Shown here: in pieces, positions 14,922 to 23,714 of the stretch
Numbering within the stretch: position 1 is the first letter of the stretch
Layout: each line of letters starts with the position of its first letter
Assembly (NCBI GenBank): GCA_002437565.1
Contig: DJQL01000046.1
Span: forward strand, 10,341-40,358
Direction of reading: 5' to 3'
Length of the DNA stretch: 30,018 nt
Source of the DNA: Prevotella sp. UBA6387
GTDB lineage: Bacteria; Bacteroidota; Bacteroidia; Bacteroidales; Bacteroidaceae
Made by a program: the position numbers and the translations under genes
Notes under the pieces: generated by a model
Seen by the model: only the letters and a program-made list of their open reading frames with translations
Told to the model about the DNA's origin: nothing
Databases searched by the model: none

Positions 14922-16322
14922 ATGAAACAAAAAAGACTTTTTCTGATATCAACCATATTCGCGTTTTGCTTGTCGGCAAACGCGCAAAAAGATGACAAGA
15001 CCGTAGTGGTCAAGGACAATGGCAAGGAAGAGAAGATAGACTTGCCTGAGTCGATGACAACAGACCTCGACAGCCTGATGCGCCAATACAACGCCAAAAT
15101 GTATCTACAACCCGACACCGATTGCAACATGCCAGACATAAACCCCGTGTACGAAGCAAGTGTCTATAAGGAGCGCCTCTCCAAGTTGCCTACCGTGATT
15201 GAGATGCCTTACAACGACATAGTGCAGGCTTTCATCGACCACTACACCGGGCCATTAAGACGCAAGGTTGCGGCAATGCTTGGAGCGCAAAACTTCTACA
15301 TACCCGTTTTCGAGGAAGCTCTCGAAAGCTACGACCTGCCGTTGGAACTGAAATACCTTCCCGTGATAGAATCGGCACTCAACCCAATGGCAAAGTCAAG
15401 GGTCGGCGCCATGGGACTATGGCAATTCATGCTCAACACGGCAAAGCGCTATGGGCTGAGCGTCAACTCATTGGTTGACGAGAGGCGCGACATAGTGAGG
15501 TCATCTTATGCCGCCGCACACTATCTCAGCGACCTATACAAGATATACGGCGACTGGAATCTCGTGATAGCCGCTTACAACTGTGGCACCAACGCGCTCA
15601 ACAAGGCCATAAGACGCTCCAATGGCGAGCGCGACTATTGGAAGATTTATCCGAAACTGCCAGCGGAGACACGTGGGTACGTACCAGCATTCATCGCCGC
15701 CAACTATGTGATGAACTATTATTGCGACCACAACATCTGCCCATTGACCACCAAAGAACTTCCAACAGCCACCGACACGGTGATGGTCGACAGGGACATG
15801 CATTTCGAGCAGATAGCGCAAGTGCTCAACATAAGCGTAGACCAACTGAAAAGCCTCAATCCACAATATCGTCGCAACATCGTGAACGGTAAGTCTGGTG
15901 ACGCCTCGCTCCGCTTGCCTTCGTCGCTCATACCTGTCTTCATCGACAAAGAGGATTCCATTTGCACGGCAAGCCCCAAAAACTACAAGCCGAAGCGCGA
16001 CGAGGTTGAAGTGGCAGGCGGGAGCGACAAATATTCGGTAAACAACAACAAGGTGGCCTACGAAGGGGCAGAGGCCGTAGAGCAAAAGGCAAGCGGCAAG
16101 AAGAATAACCAACGCCCTGAAAGCTCATCAAGAAAGAACGGCAAGGGAAAAGGCAAGAAAAACAAGAAGAGCACGCAGAAACCTAAAAACGTTTCCGTGC
16201 GCAATGGTGACACCTTAAGCGAAATAGCCGAACGCAACCATACCACGGTGGCGAAACTGAAAAAACTGAACAAGATAAGCGGTAGCAACATCAGGGCCGG
16301 TAAGAAAATCCGCGTGAAGTAA
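14922..16322 (+). CDS. Membrane-bound lytic murein transglycosylase with LysM (MltD-like) (466 aa)
   Basis: This enzyme cleaves the glycan strands of peptidoglycan to 1,6-anhydromuramyl products in the periplasm. I start at the ATG at 14922, which gives a clean signal peptide (KRLFLISTIFAFCLSANAQ, about 3-22); an upstream ATG at 14850 would overlap DUF5683 and bury the signal. The SLT domain spans about 125-270: catalytic E150 in YLPVIESALNP, then RVGAMGLWQFM, and AAYNCGTNALNKAI. A degenerate LysM-like segment lies at about 290-320. A lysine/asparagine/serine-rich linker spans 385-423. A clear LysM is at 424-466 (VRNGDTLSEIAERN... IRAGKKIRV). No lipobox is visible. rel follows after 44 bases. 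Confidence 0.9.
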   Translation: MKQKRLFLISTIFAFCLSANAQKDDKTVVVKDNGKEEKIDLPESMTTDLDSLMRQYNAKMYLQPDTDCNMPDINPVYEASVYKERLSKLPTVIEMPYNDIVQAFIDHYTGPLRRKVAAMLGAQNFYIPVFEEALESYDLPLELKYLPVIESALNPMAKSRVGAMGLWQFMLNTAKRYGLSVNSLVDERRDIVRSSYAAAHYLSDLYKIYGDWNLVIAAYNCGTNALNKAIRRSNGERDYWKIYPKLPAETRGYVPAFIAANYVMNYYCDHNICPLTTKELPTATDTVMVDRDMHFEQIAQVLNISVDQLKSLNPQYRRNIVNGKSGDASLRLPSSLIPVFIDKEDSICTASPKNYKPKRDEVEVAGGSDKYSVNNNKVAYEGAEAVEQKASGKKNNQRPESSSRKNGKGKGKKNKKSTQKPKNVSVRNGDTLSEIAERNHTTVAKLKKLNKISGSNIRAGKKIRVK

Positions 16323-16366
16323 AACGACAAGCCCCAATGAGAAAAACCTATTAATACTGATTGAGC

Positions 16367-18634
16367 ATGGACGACCAGGAGCTGAAAAACAAAGAAAGAG
16401 AGCAGGCCGACAACAAGATGATAACAGATGCCTTCAATCATCTTATCGACACTTACCTGCACTCGTCCCACCGCCGCAAGGTGGACATCATCACCAAGGC
16501 CTTCAATTTTGCCCGTCAAGCCCACAAGGGCGTGAGGAGACTATCGGGCGAGCCATATATCATGCACCCCATTGCCGTGGCGCAAATAGCATGTGAAGAA
16601 ATGGGGTTAGGCTCCACGAGCATCTGCGCGGCTCTTCTACACGACGTGGTCGAAGACACCGACTACACCACCGAGGACATTGAGAATATCTTTGGCCCAA
16701 AGATAGCGCAAATCGTTGACGGGCTTACAAAGATCAGCGGAGGCATATTTGGCGACCACGCCTCAGCCCAGGCAGAGAACTTCAAGAAGCTGTTGCTAAC
16801 CATGAGTGATGACATACGTGTCATCCTCATAAAGATATGCGACCGATTGCACAACATGCGCACACTCGCCTCGCAACCAAAAAACAAGCAATACAAGATT
16901 TCAGGGGAGACACTTTATATATACGCGCCCATAGCCAACCGGCTGGGGCTCAACAAGATTAAGACAGAACTCGAAGACCTGAGCTTCAAGTTCGAGCATC
17001 CAGAGGAATACGACAACATAATAAAGAAGTTGTCCATGACGGAGAAAGAACGCCAGGATCTCTTCGACAAGTTCACAGCACCGGTAAAGGAGTCGCTCGA
17101 CAAGATGGGGTTCAAGTACCATATCAAGGCACGCGTGAAAAGCCCCTACTCCATCTGGTGCAAGATGCAAAACAAGCACGTCACTTTCGAGGAGATATAC
17201 GACATTCTTGCCGTCAGAATAATCTTCACGCCAAAAAACCGCAACGATGAGATAAACGAATGCTTCCAAATATACGTAGCTCTCAACCAGATATACAAGA
17301 GCCATCCTGACCGCTTGCGCGACTGGGTCAACCATCCCAAGGCAAACGGATACCAAGCCCTTCATGCCACCATGATGTCAAAGCAAGGCAAATGGATAGA
17401 GGTGCAAATACGCTCCGACCGCATGGACGACATAGCAGAGCAAGGCTTCGCGGCCCACTGGAAATACAAGGAGCACGATTCTACCGATGAAGACACCGAA
17501 CTCAACAAGTGGCTGGGTACCATCAAGGAGATTCTTGATGACCCTCAGCCCGATGCCATGGACTTTCTCGACTCCATCAAGCTCAATCTCTTCGCAACTG
17601 AAATCTTCGTCTTTACGCCAAAAGGCGAGGTCAAGACTTTGCCATCAGGAAGCACGGTGCTGGATTTCGCGTTTCAAATTCACACCTTTCTCGGAAGCCA
17701 TTGCATAGGGGCGAAAGTGAACCATAAGCTCGTGCCACTAAGCCACAAGCTGCAGAGCGGAGACCAAGTGGAAGTTCTTTCATCAAACTCGCAACACGTA
17801 CAGCCAGAATGGATCAACTTCGTATACACGGCAAAGGCTCGCTCCAAAATCCAAGCAATACTCAGAAGAGACAGCCGCGAACAGCAAAGCACAGGCGAGG
17901 ACATCTTCAAACAATGGCTTAAGGACAGGGACATTCAGGCTTCGCCAGACATTATCGACAAGCTCTGCCAATACCATGAGATAAAGACTCGCGATGAATT
18001 CTTCGTGGCGTTGGGCAAGAAAGTGGTAATCCTTGGTGATGGAGACGCAGAGGTTCTCAACGAGAAGAAGAACTCGCCAATATCGGGCTGGAAGAAATTC
18101 GTGCCTTTCATCGGAAGGAAAAAGAAAGAAGGCAACTCCCAGCCTATCAGTAACGATCTGCTTGTGGCTGACAAGAACTTCAACAAGAAGATACCTTGCG
18201 TCATCTCCGAACGGACAATCGGAATGTATGTTTTCCCACCTTGTTGCCATCCCATCCCCGGCGACGACATTCTAGGTTTCATCGACAGCAAGCACCATGT
18301 GGAGATTCATAAACGCTCATGCACAACCGCCAACAAGCTCAAGGCAAGTTTTGGCCCACGTATTCTCGATGCCACGTGGGACATGCATCGCCAACTGTTT
18401 TTCGACGCGACAATAGAGGTGCAGGGTATAGACCGCAAAGGCATACTTCACGATGTGACAGAAGTCATCTCCAACAAGATGAACATAAACATCCACAAAG
18501 TATCGTTCACTGCCGACCAGGGCATCTTCAGCGGTCAGATAGAACTTCGAGTCCACGACCGTGACGACGTTAAGACCATCATCGGAAGACTGAAAAAGGT
18601 TGACGACCTAAAAGACGTGAGGCAAATTTTATAA
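16367..18634 (+). CDS. rel: Bifunctional (p)ppGpp synthetase/hydrolase, RelA/SpoT family (755 aa)
   Basis: The enzyme makes and degrades the stringent-response alarmone. The hydrolase HD domain is intact: H53, H67, and HDVVEDT with H92, D93, E96 and D97. The synthetase domain has RVKSPYSIWCKMQNK (about 255-269) and NHPKANGYQALHATM. The discriminating motif just before it is RLRD (about 315), the basic RxKD-like form of bifunctional enzymes rather than the acidic ExDD of synthetase-only RelA. TGS is at about 412-472 (VFTPKGEVKTLPSGSTVLDFA), the zinc-finger-like CCHP segment at about 611-655, and ACT at about 676-750. The open frame begins at a TTG (16361), but the ATG two codons later is the likely start. 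It is the last gene of the parA run; a strong hairpin follows. Confidence 0.95.
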   Translation: MDDQELKNKEREQADNKMITDAFNHLIDTYLHSSHRRKVDIITKAFNFARQAHKGVRRLSGEPYIMHPIAVAQIACEEMGLGSTSICAALLHDVVEDTDYTTEDIENIFGPKIAQIVDGLTKISGGIFGDHASAQAENFKKLLLTMSDDIRVILIKICDRLHNMRTLASQPKNKQYKISGETLYIYAPIANRLGLNKIKTELEDLSFKFEHPEEYDNIIKKLSMTEKERQDLFDKFTAPVKESLDKMGFKYHIKARVKSPYSIWCKMQNKHVTFEEIYDILAVRIIFTPKNRNDEINECFQIYVALNQIYKSHPDRLRDWVNHPKANGYQALHATMMSKQGKWIEVQIRSDRMDDIAEQGFAAHWKYKEHDSTDEDTELNKWLGTIKEILDDPQPDAMDFLDSIKLNLFATEIFVFTPKGEVKTLPSGSTVLDFAFQIHTFLGSHCIGAKVNHKLVPLSHKLQSGDQVEVLSSNSQHVQPEWINFVYTAKARSKIQAILRRDSREQQSTGEDIFKQWLKDRDIQASPDIIDKLCQYHEIKTRDEFFVALGKKVVILGDGDAEVLNEKKNSPISGWKKFVPFIGRKKKEGNSQPISNDLLVADKNFNKKIPCVISERTIGMYVFPPCCHPIPGDDILGFIDSKHHVEIHKRSCTTANKLKASFGPRILDATWDMHRQLFFDATIEVQGIDRKGILHDVTEVISNKMNINIHKVSFTADQGIFSGQIELRVHDRDDVKTIIGRLKKVDDLKDVRQIL

Positions 18635-18639
18635 AAACG

Positions 18640-18686
18640 AAAGGGGGCGTGTCAATACTCAACTTGGAGTTTGACACGCCCCCTTT
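18640..18686. terminator. Strong bidirectional terminator-like hairpin between rel and the MerR gene
   Basis: AAAGGGGGCGTGTCAA (18640-18655) is the exact complement of TTGACACGCCCCCTTT (18671-18686). ACTC/GAGT adds four pairs inside, past a bulged T. It begins five bases after the rel stop. On the minus strand the stem is followed by CGTTTTTATAAAATTT, a good T-rich tail for ending the MerR transcript. Confidence 0.7.
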
Positions 18687-18774
18687 GAATGTCATGGATA
18701 CTGCCCATGACTTTGCTAATCAATTTTCTTGGCTTTAATGCCCCTTGCAAAAACGACTTGCGAAGAATCAAAAG

Positions 18775-19122
18775 TCATAGAAGGTCGAGATGCTTTTTGA
18801 TACTCTTCAATTCAGAAAGCGTATCTTGCAAAAGGCCTATAATCTCTGAGCTCTTGTCCACGCCCTCACGATTATTGCGCAGATAGTTGCGGGCAGCGGA
18901 AATCTTAAAACCGCGAACCTTTATGAGATTATATATGACCTTAAGATCTTCAATGTTCCGATCAGTGTAATGGCGCACCTTGTTCGTACCGGCAGTCCTT
19001 GGCTTGACATTAGGAAACTCTTTCTCCCAAAAACGCAGCGTGCTCTCGCTCACTCCAACTATTTTAGCCACTTCCTTGATGGAATAATACAGTTTCTTGT
19101 TTTTATCGCTATCTGATTCCAT
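18775..19122 (-). CDS. MerR-family transcriptional regulator (115 aa)
   Basis: The protein has an N-terminal winged helix of the MerR type: YYSIKEVAKIVGVSESTLRFWEKEF at about 12-36, then KVRHYTDRNIEDLKVIYNLI, the wing and second helix pair. A short helical C-terminus (about 80-115) ends in LSELKSIKKHLDLL. It lacks a large effector-binding domain or conserved cysteines, so the signal is unknown. I choose the ATG at 19122 because the longer frame begins upstream of its own -7 element's expected start point. It is divergent from alaS, with close, facing promoters. It looks like the small MerR protein that many Bacteroidota carry, but its targets cannot be inferred. Confidence 0.88.
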   Translation of the reverse strand: MESDSDKNKKLYYSIKEVAKIVGVSESTLRFWEKEFPNVKPRTAGTNKVRHYTDRNIEDLKVIYNLIKVRGFKISAARNYLRNNREGVDKSSEIIGLLQDTLSELKSIKKHLDLL

Positions 19123-19143
19123 AATTATTATTCTTTCTGTCTG

Positions 19144-19180
19144 CAAAGATACTTAAAAATCAAAGAAATTAGTAACTTTG
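19144..19180. promoter_or_regulatory. Face-to-face divergent -7 elements for the MerR gene and alaS
   Basis: The minus strand reads TATCTTTG at 19151-19144 (for the MerR gene) and the plus strand reads TAACTTTG at 19173-19180 (for alaS). Both match TAnnTTTG. The 21-base spacing and facing arrangement resemble the tonB/porQ region. The plus-strand transcript would have a leader of about 55 bases before alaS. No good -33 boxes are seen. Confidence 0.5.
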
Positions 19181-19242
19181 CATCTGTTTTCAATCCGTAT
19201 ATTTTCAAAATAGAAGAACATAATTAAAAAATCAAGATACAG

Positions 19243-21909
19243 ATGATGACAGCAAATGAAATCCGCGACTCGTACTTGAAGTTTTTCGAGTCAAAAGGAC
19301 ACGTCATCGTGCCTTCTGCCCCAATCGTGGTGAAGGACGACCCTACACTGATGTTCACCAACGCAGGCATGAACCAGTGGAAAGACATCATTCTCGGCAC
19401 AAAAGACCCCAATCCTTGCCGCCGCACTGATTCACAGAAATGCCTTCGCGTCAGCGGAAAGCACAACGACCTGGAGGAGGTGGGGCGCGACTCCGCCCTG
19501 TCCCACCACACTATGTTTGAGATGCTGGGCAACTGGAGTTTCGGCGATTATTTTAAGGAGGGTGCCATAGACTACGCCTACGAATATCTTGTGGACGTGC
19601 TTCACCTCGACCCAAAGGACTTATACGTAACGGTTTTCGAGGGTGACCCTTCTGAGAACATCTCACGCGACGACGAGGCTGCGAAATATTGGGAAAAGCA
19701 TTTCCCGAAAAACCACATCGTAAACGGAAACAAGCACGACAACTTCTGGGAGATGGGCGACACGGGACCTTGCGGTCCTTGCTCCGAGATTCATATCGAC
19801 TTCCGTCCAGAGGAAGAGAAGAAGAAGATACCTGGCGAGCAACTTGTCAACAAGGATCACCCACAGGTCATCGAGATATGGAACATCGTGTTCATGCAGT
19901 TCAACCGCAAGGCTGATGGTTCATTGGAACCTCTCAAGATGCACGTCATCGACACGGGCCTTGGCTTTGAGCGCCTTGTCAGATTGCTCCAAGGAAAGAA
20001 CTCCAACTACGACACCGACATTTTCTCACCAATCATAGAGGAAATAGAGCGACTGTCTGGTCATAAATACAACCACACGTTCCCAGAAGGACACAACGGT
20101 GAGGGCGTGAACGAAGAGGAGAAAGTAGACATCGCCATTCGCGTTGTCGCAGACCACTTGCGTGCTGTGGCTTTTGCCATTGCCGACGGTCAATTGCCAA
20201 GCAATGCCAAGGCTGGTTATGTCATTCGCAGAATCCTACGCCGTGCCGTGAGGTATGCTTACACGTTCCTCGACCAGAAAGAGGCATTCATGTACAAGCT
20301 CGTGCCCGTGCTCGTGGCAGAGATGGGTCGCGCCTACCCCGAGTTGAAAGCCCAGCAAGAACTCATCGCCAAAGTGATGAAACAAGAGGAAGACTCGTTC
20401 CTTCGCACCCTTGACCGTGGCATAAGCATGCTATCAGTAGACATGGAAGAGCTGAAAGCCGCCGGCAAGAAGGAGCTTGAGGGCGAGAAGGCTTTCCGCC
20501 TCTTCGACACCTACGGTTTCCCGCTCGACCTCACAGAGCTCATCTGTGGAGAAAACGGATTCTCCGTCGACGAAAACGGATTCGAGGAAGAGATGAAGAA
20601 GCAGAAAGAACGCGCTCGCAACGCCGCAGCCGTGGAAAACAGCGACTGGGTGACCGTGAAAGATGGAGAACAGCAGTTTGTAGGCTACGACGCTGACGCT
20701 TGCGATTCCCACATCCTGCGTTACCGCAAGGTGACACAAAAGAAAAACGTGTTCTACGAGGTCGTGCTCGACCAGACTCCTTTCTACGGCGAGATGGGAG
20801 GTCAGGTAGGCGACAAGGGTAAGTTTGTCTTCGACGACGAGACTATTGACGTAATTGACACGAAGCGCGAAAACAACCAAAGCATACACATCATAAAGAA
20901 GCTGCCTAAGGACATCACCGCCGACCTCCATGCTGAGGTTGACACGGATAAGCGTGAGGGTTCGGCATGCAACCACACAGCAACCCACCTTCTCGACTAC
21001 GCGTTGAAGCAAGTGCTTGGTGAGCAGACTGAGCAGCGTGGATCTTATGTAGACGAGAAGATTCTGCGTTTCGACTTCAACTATTTCCAGAAGGTTTCCC
21101 CTGAACAGCTTAGGCAGGTGGAACGAATGGTGAACAAGATGATACGCAAGGACATTCCTCTCGACGAGCATCGCGACACGCCTATCGAGGAGGCTAAGAA
21201 GCTCGGTGCCGTGGCTCTCTTCGGCGAGAAATATGGCGACAAGGTTCGCGTGGTACGCTTTGGGCCGTCGGCAGAGTTCTGTGGCGGTATCCACGTGAAG
21301 AGCACTGGCCACATCGGCTTCTTCAAGATAATCTCCGAGAGCAGCGTCGCAGCTGGCATTCGCCGTATCGAGGCTCTTACTGGCGAGGCCGCGGAGGAAG
21401 GCATCTACGACGTACAAGACACTCTCGATGCCATAAAGGGCATGTTCAACAACGCGAAGGATCTCGGCAAGGCAATACAAAAGTCAATAGACGAGAACTC
21501 CGGACTCAGAAAGCAGGTGGAGCAATTCCAGGCACAGGTGGTGCAACAGATGTGCAACCGCCTCGTGGACAATGTCAAGGAAATAAATGGCATAAAGGTG
21601 ATTAAGGCCATAGTGCCTTTCGAGGCCAACAGTGCCAAGGATCTCGTGTTCAAGATTCGCGAGCGCATCCCTGATCACCTTGTCTGCGCCATTGGTAGCA
21701 ACGCCCACGACAAGCCTATGCTCTCCATGATGTTATCTGACGACATGGTGAGCGAACACAATCTCAACGCAGGAAAGATAGTGCGCGAGGCCGCAAAGCT
21801 CATCAAGGGTGGCGGCGGCGGACAACCCCACTACGCACAGGCTGGCGGCAAGGATATCGACGGTCTCAATGCCGCCGTTGACAAGCTCGTGGAACTCTGC
21901 CAACTGTAA
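19243..21909 (+). CDS. alaS: Alanine-tRNA ligase (888 aa)
   Basis: AlaRS charges tRNA-Ala and edits mischarged serine or glycine. The N-terminus TANEIRDSYLKFFESKGH and VPSAPIVVKDDPTLMFTNAGMNQWKD are diagnostic of the class II catalytic core. MFEMLGNWSFGDYFKEGAI and WEMGDTGPCGPCSEIH (about 171-186) follow. The editing domain has the zinc-type ligands NHTATHLL (about 576-583) and CGGIHVKSTGHIG (about 680-692), followed by ESSVAAGIRRIEALTG. The C-terminal DHHA1 domain carries GGGGGQPHYAQAGG near residue 857. Two adjacent ATGs (19243, 19246) are equally good starts. It heads a plus-strand run with the SprT-like and GH16 genes. Confidence 0.97.
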   Translation: MMTANEIRDSYLKFFESKGHVIVPSAPIVVKDDPTLMFTNAGMNQWKDIILGTKDPNPCRRTDSQKCLRVSGKHNDLEEVGRDSALSHHTMFEMLGNWSFGDYFKEGAIDYAYEYLVDVLHLDPKDLYVTVFEGDPSENISRDDEAAKYWEKHFPKNHIVNGNKHDNFWEMGDTGPCGPCSEIHIDFRPEEEKKKIPGEQLVNKDHPQVIEIWNIVFMQFNRKADGSLEPLKMHVIDTGLGFERLVRLLQGKNSNYDTDIFSPIIEEIERLSGHKYNHTFPEGHNGEGVNEEEKVDIAIRVVADHLRAVAFAIADGQLPSNAKAGYVIRRILRRAVRYAYTFLDQKEAFMYKLVPVLVAEMGRAYPELKAQQELIAKVMKQEEDSFLRTLDRGISMLSVDMEELKAAGKKELEGEKAFRLFDTYGFPLDLTELICGENGFSVDENGFEEEMKKQKERARNAAAVENSDWVTVKDGEQQFVGYDADACDSHILRYRKVTQKKNVFYEVVLDQTPFYGEMGGQVGDKGKFVFDDETIDVIDTKRENNQSIHIIKKLPKDITADLHAEVDTDKREGSACNHTATHLLDYALKQVLGEQTEQRGSYVDEKILRFDFNYFQKVSPEQLRQVERMVNKMIRKDIPLDEHRDTPIEEAKKLGAVALFGEKYGDKVRVVRFGPSAEFCGGIHVKSTGHIGFFKIISESSVAAGIRRIEALTGEAAEEGIYDVQDTLDAIKGMFNNAKDLGKAIQKSIDENSGLRKQVEQFQAQVVQQMCNRLVDNVKEINGIKVIKAIVPFEANSAKDLVFKIRERIPDHLVCAIGSNAHDKPMLSMMLSDDMVSEHNLNAGKIVREAAKLIKGGGGGQPHYAQAGGKDIDGLNAAVDKLVELCQL

Positions 21910-21939
21910 CCCCGCACGTTAATTTTATGACATAGAACC

Positions 21940-22050
21940 ATGATGCGATTCTTCATATCGTGGTTTACAATAATTGCCGCGCTATTCCGCGACGTTTACC
22001 CGAACCTTATCAGGCAAGCGTGGAAAGCGCGGCATTTTCGTAAGCTCTAA
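21940..22050 (+). CDS. Possible small hydrophobic peptide (36 aa)
   Basis: Two adjacent ATGs 30 bases after alaS open a 36-codon frame that ends at TAA, four bases before the SprT-like start. The peptide begins MMRFFISWFTIIAALFRDV, a plausible single membrane segment, and continues with a basic, tryptophan-containing tail (QAWKARHFRKL). The close fit between its stop and the next start suggests translational coupling. It is too short for composition to prove coding, and I know no family for it. Confidence 0.35.
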   Translation: MMRFFISWFTIIAALFRDVYPNLIRQAWKARHFRKL

Positions 22051-22054
22051 CTAT

Positions 22055-22726
22055 ATGCAAATTGATATAATATGGCTAAGGGACAACTTCCGCAAATTCA
22101 ACAAACAATACTTTGGCGACAAGCTGCCAGAGCCTCGTTTTTTCATCGGCCACTCAAAAACGCAACTCGGATCCTTGTCGTTTAAGCGTGGACTCATCTT
22201 GGGCAGACAGCTCTTCAACCGAGGCAACTCCGCCAACGCGTTCACCCTTTCCATGAGCAATTTCTACGACCAAAGCGAATATCAATTTCGCAATGTCCTG
22301 CTTCACGAGATGATTCACCTCAGCATCGCGGCAAGCGGAGTGAAAGACACCTCGCCACATGGCGTTGTCTTCAGGGGCTTGATGTCACGGCTCAACCGCG
22401 AGGGGTGGGACATACACGTGACTACAAGAATGGAAGGCATCAAGAAAGCCTATACAGGGTCCAAGACCATAATCAGGCAGTATCTCGTGCTCGCCATAGA
22501 GACCGCGAATGACAAGAGATACTTATCATCGGTAAATCCAAGGTTCGCAAGGGAAATAAACGCGAGGATTCATGCCGTGAAAGAAGTCACCGCCGCCAAA
22601 TGGTATACCACCGACAACCGATGGTTCGAGAACATGCCACGAGTGAGGTCGCTTCGTGGACGCGCAGTAGACGCTGCCACCTATGGCAAACTTACAGCTT
22701 TGATGACACCAATAACTCTGCATTAA
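22055..22726 (+). CDS. SprT-like zinc metalloprotease-fold protein (223 aa)
   Basis: SprT-like domains share the zincin fold of the DNA-protein crosslink protease SPRTN; the bacterial proteins are poorly characterised. The opening IIWLRDNFRKFNKQYFGDKLPEPRFF (seen as NFRKFNKQYFGDKLPEP at about 11-27) is typical. The zinc motif is LLHEMIHLSIA, with H84, E85 and H88, and H102 in SPHGVVF is a candidate third ligand. The frame is open 27 codons further upstream, but that extension overlaps the small peptide in another frame and has no family resemblance, so I start at the ATG at 22055. The C-terminal third is basic. It lies between alaS and the GH16 gene; a functional link is not evident. Confidence 0.8.
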   Translation: MQIDIIWLRDNFRKFNKQYFGDKLPEPRFFIGHSKTQLGSLSFKRGLILGRQLFNRGNSANAFTLSMSNFYDQSEYQFRNVLLHEMIHLSIAASGVKDTSPHGVVFRGLMSRLNREGWDIHVTTRMEGIKKAYTGSKTIIRQYLVLAIETANDKRYLSSVNPRFAREINARIHAVKEVTAAKWYTTDNRWFENMPRVRSLRGRAVDAATYGKLTALMTPITLH

Positions 22727-22776
22727 CACATCAATAAGGAAGCATAAACAATCCAACAGACTAAAAAACACAAATC

Positions 22777-23583
22777 ATGAAAATCGCAACAACACTCATT
22801 TCTCTAATCCTGGCCACGACTTCTATGGCCACCACACCACACAAGTATCGTCTCGTATGGCAAGACCATTTCAAGGGTACGACCTTTGACAGCAAATCGT
22901 GGACAAAGATTCCACGCGGCAACGCCGATTGGAAACGACACATGTCTTACGCTGACTCACTTTACGCCGTGCGTGATGGCAAGTTGATATTGCGTGGCTG
23001 TGTCAACACGAATCTCGATGCCGACACCGCGCGATTCGTCACTGGCGGTCTATACACACGCCACAAGCGAACCATAAAATACGGCAAGGTAGAGGTTCGC
23101 GCCAAATTGGGATGCGCACAAGGAGCATGGCCCGCGATATGGATGCTTCCCGATTCCGACATCAAATGGCCTGAAGGTGGGGAAATTGACATCATGGAGC
23201 ATCTAAACCACGACACCATAGCCTACCAAACGGTGCATTCCTATTATACTCACGTTTTGCATAAAGACCAAACACCTCCCCACGGCTCTACCCTCGGCAT
23301 CGACCGTGACAGCTACAACACTTACGCCGTAGAGATTCTGCCCGACTCGCTGGTTTTCTCCATCAACGGCCGCACGTCGTTCTCATATCCACGCATAGAA
23401 ACGACAGACAAGGGGCAATACCCATTCGGCACTCCTTACTACCTGCTCGTAGACATGCAAATCCAAGGCTCTTGGGTTGGCAAGGCAGACCCCAAGCAAT
23501 TGCCTGTGGAAATGCAGGTCGATTGGGTAAAGTTTTATGAACTGAAGAAAGATCCGAAAAGCAGCAAACACATACACAATTGA
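22777..23583 (+). CDS. Glycoside hydrolase family 16 protein, laminarinase-like (268 aa)
   Basis: GH16 enzymes hydrolyse beta-1,3 or mixed-linkage glucans and related polysaccharides. A signal peptide covers about 1-18 (LISLILATTSMA). The domain starts at YRLVWQDHFKG and includes YGKVEVRAKLGCAQGAWPAIWMLP (in part: VEVRAKLGCAQGAWPA, about 105-120). The catalytic motif is GGEIDIMEHLN, with E136 as nucleophile, D138 and acid/base E141. The extra residue (ExDxxE) is the bulged form of laminarinases rather than the ExDxE of lichenases. It ends in a Trp-Val-Lys-Phe-Tyr strand and a short basic tail. It lacks a lipobox and the C-terminal domain of T9SS cargo, so it is probably periplasmic. No SusC/SusD pair is near. 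No promoter is visible in the 50-base gap after the SprT-like gene. Confidence 0.9.
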   Translation: MKIATTLISLILATTSMATTPHKYRLVWQDHFKGTTFDSKSWTKIPRGNADWKRHMSYADSLYAVRDGKLILRGCVNTNLDADTARFVTGGLYTRHKRTIKYGKVEVRAKLGCAQGAWPAIWMLPDSDIKWPEGGEIDIMEHLNHDTIAYQTVHSYYTHVLHKDQTPPHGSTLGIDRDSYNTYAVEILPDSLVFSINGRTSFSYPRIETTDKGQYPFGTPYYLLVDMQIQGSWVGKADPKQLPVEMQVDWVKFYELKKDPKSSKHIHN

Positions 23584-23629
23584 AGCGTAAGGATATCTTC
23601 TTCGGTTAATGGCGAGCTTGTCAGAATAT

Positions 23630-23673
23630 AAATAGCTCAAATGAAGGATTAGTGTCCTTCATTTGAGCTATTT
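23630..23673. terminator. Bidirectional terminator between the GH16 and PHP genes
   Basis: AAATAGCTCAAATGAAGGA (23630-23648) is the exact complement of 23655-23673, giving a 19-bp stem with a 6-base loop, TTAGTG. The plus strand continues TTCTTTG directly after the TATTT end of the stem, and the minus strand continues ATATTC, so it can end both convergent transcripts. Confidence 0.75.
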
Positions 23674-23714
23674 TTCTTTGTTCACTTCTTAACTTTGCCG
23701 CTAAATTAACGTGG

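Noticed and set aside
18691..18711. Second small hairpin (GTCATGG/CCATGAC) after the rel terminator
   Set aside because: Only 7 bp with a 7-base loop next to a far stronger hairpin; it could easily occur by chance.
22777..23583. GH16 gene as part of a polysaccharide utilisation locus
   Set aside because: No SusC/SusD pair, regulator or other glycosidase is near. The receptor at 2144-4486 is 18 kb away and has no SusD.
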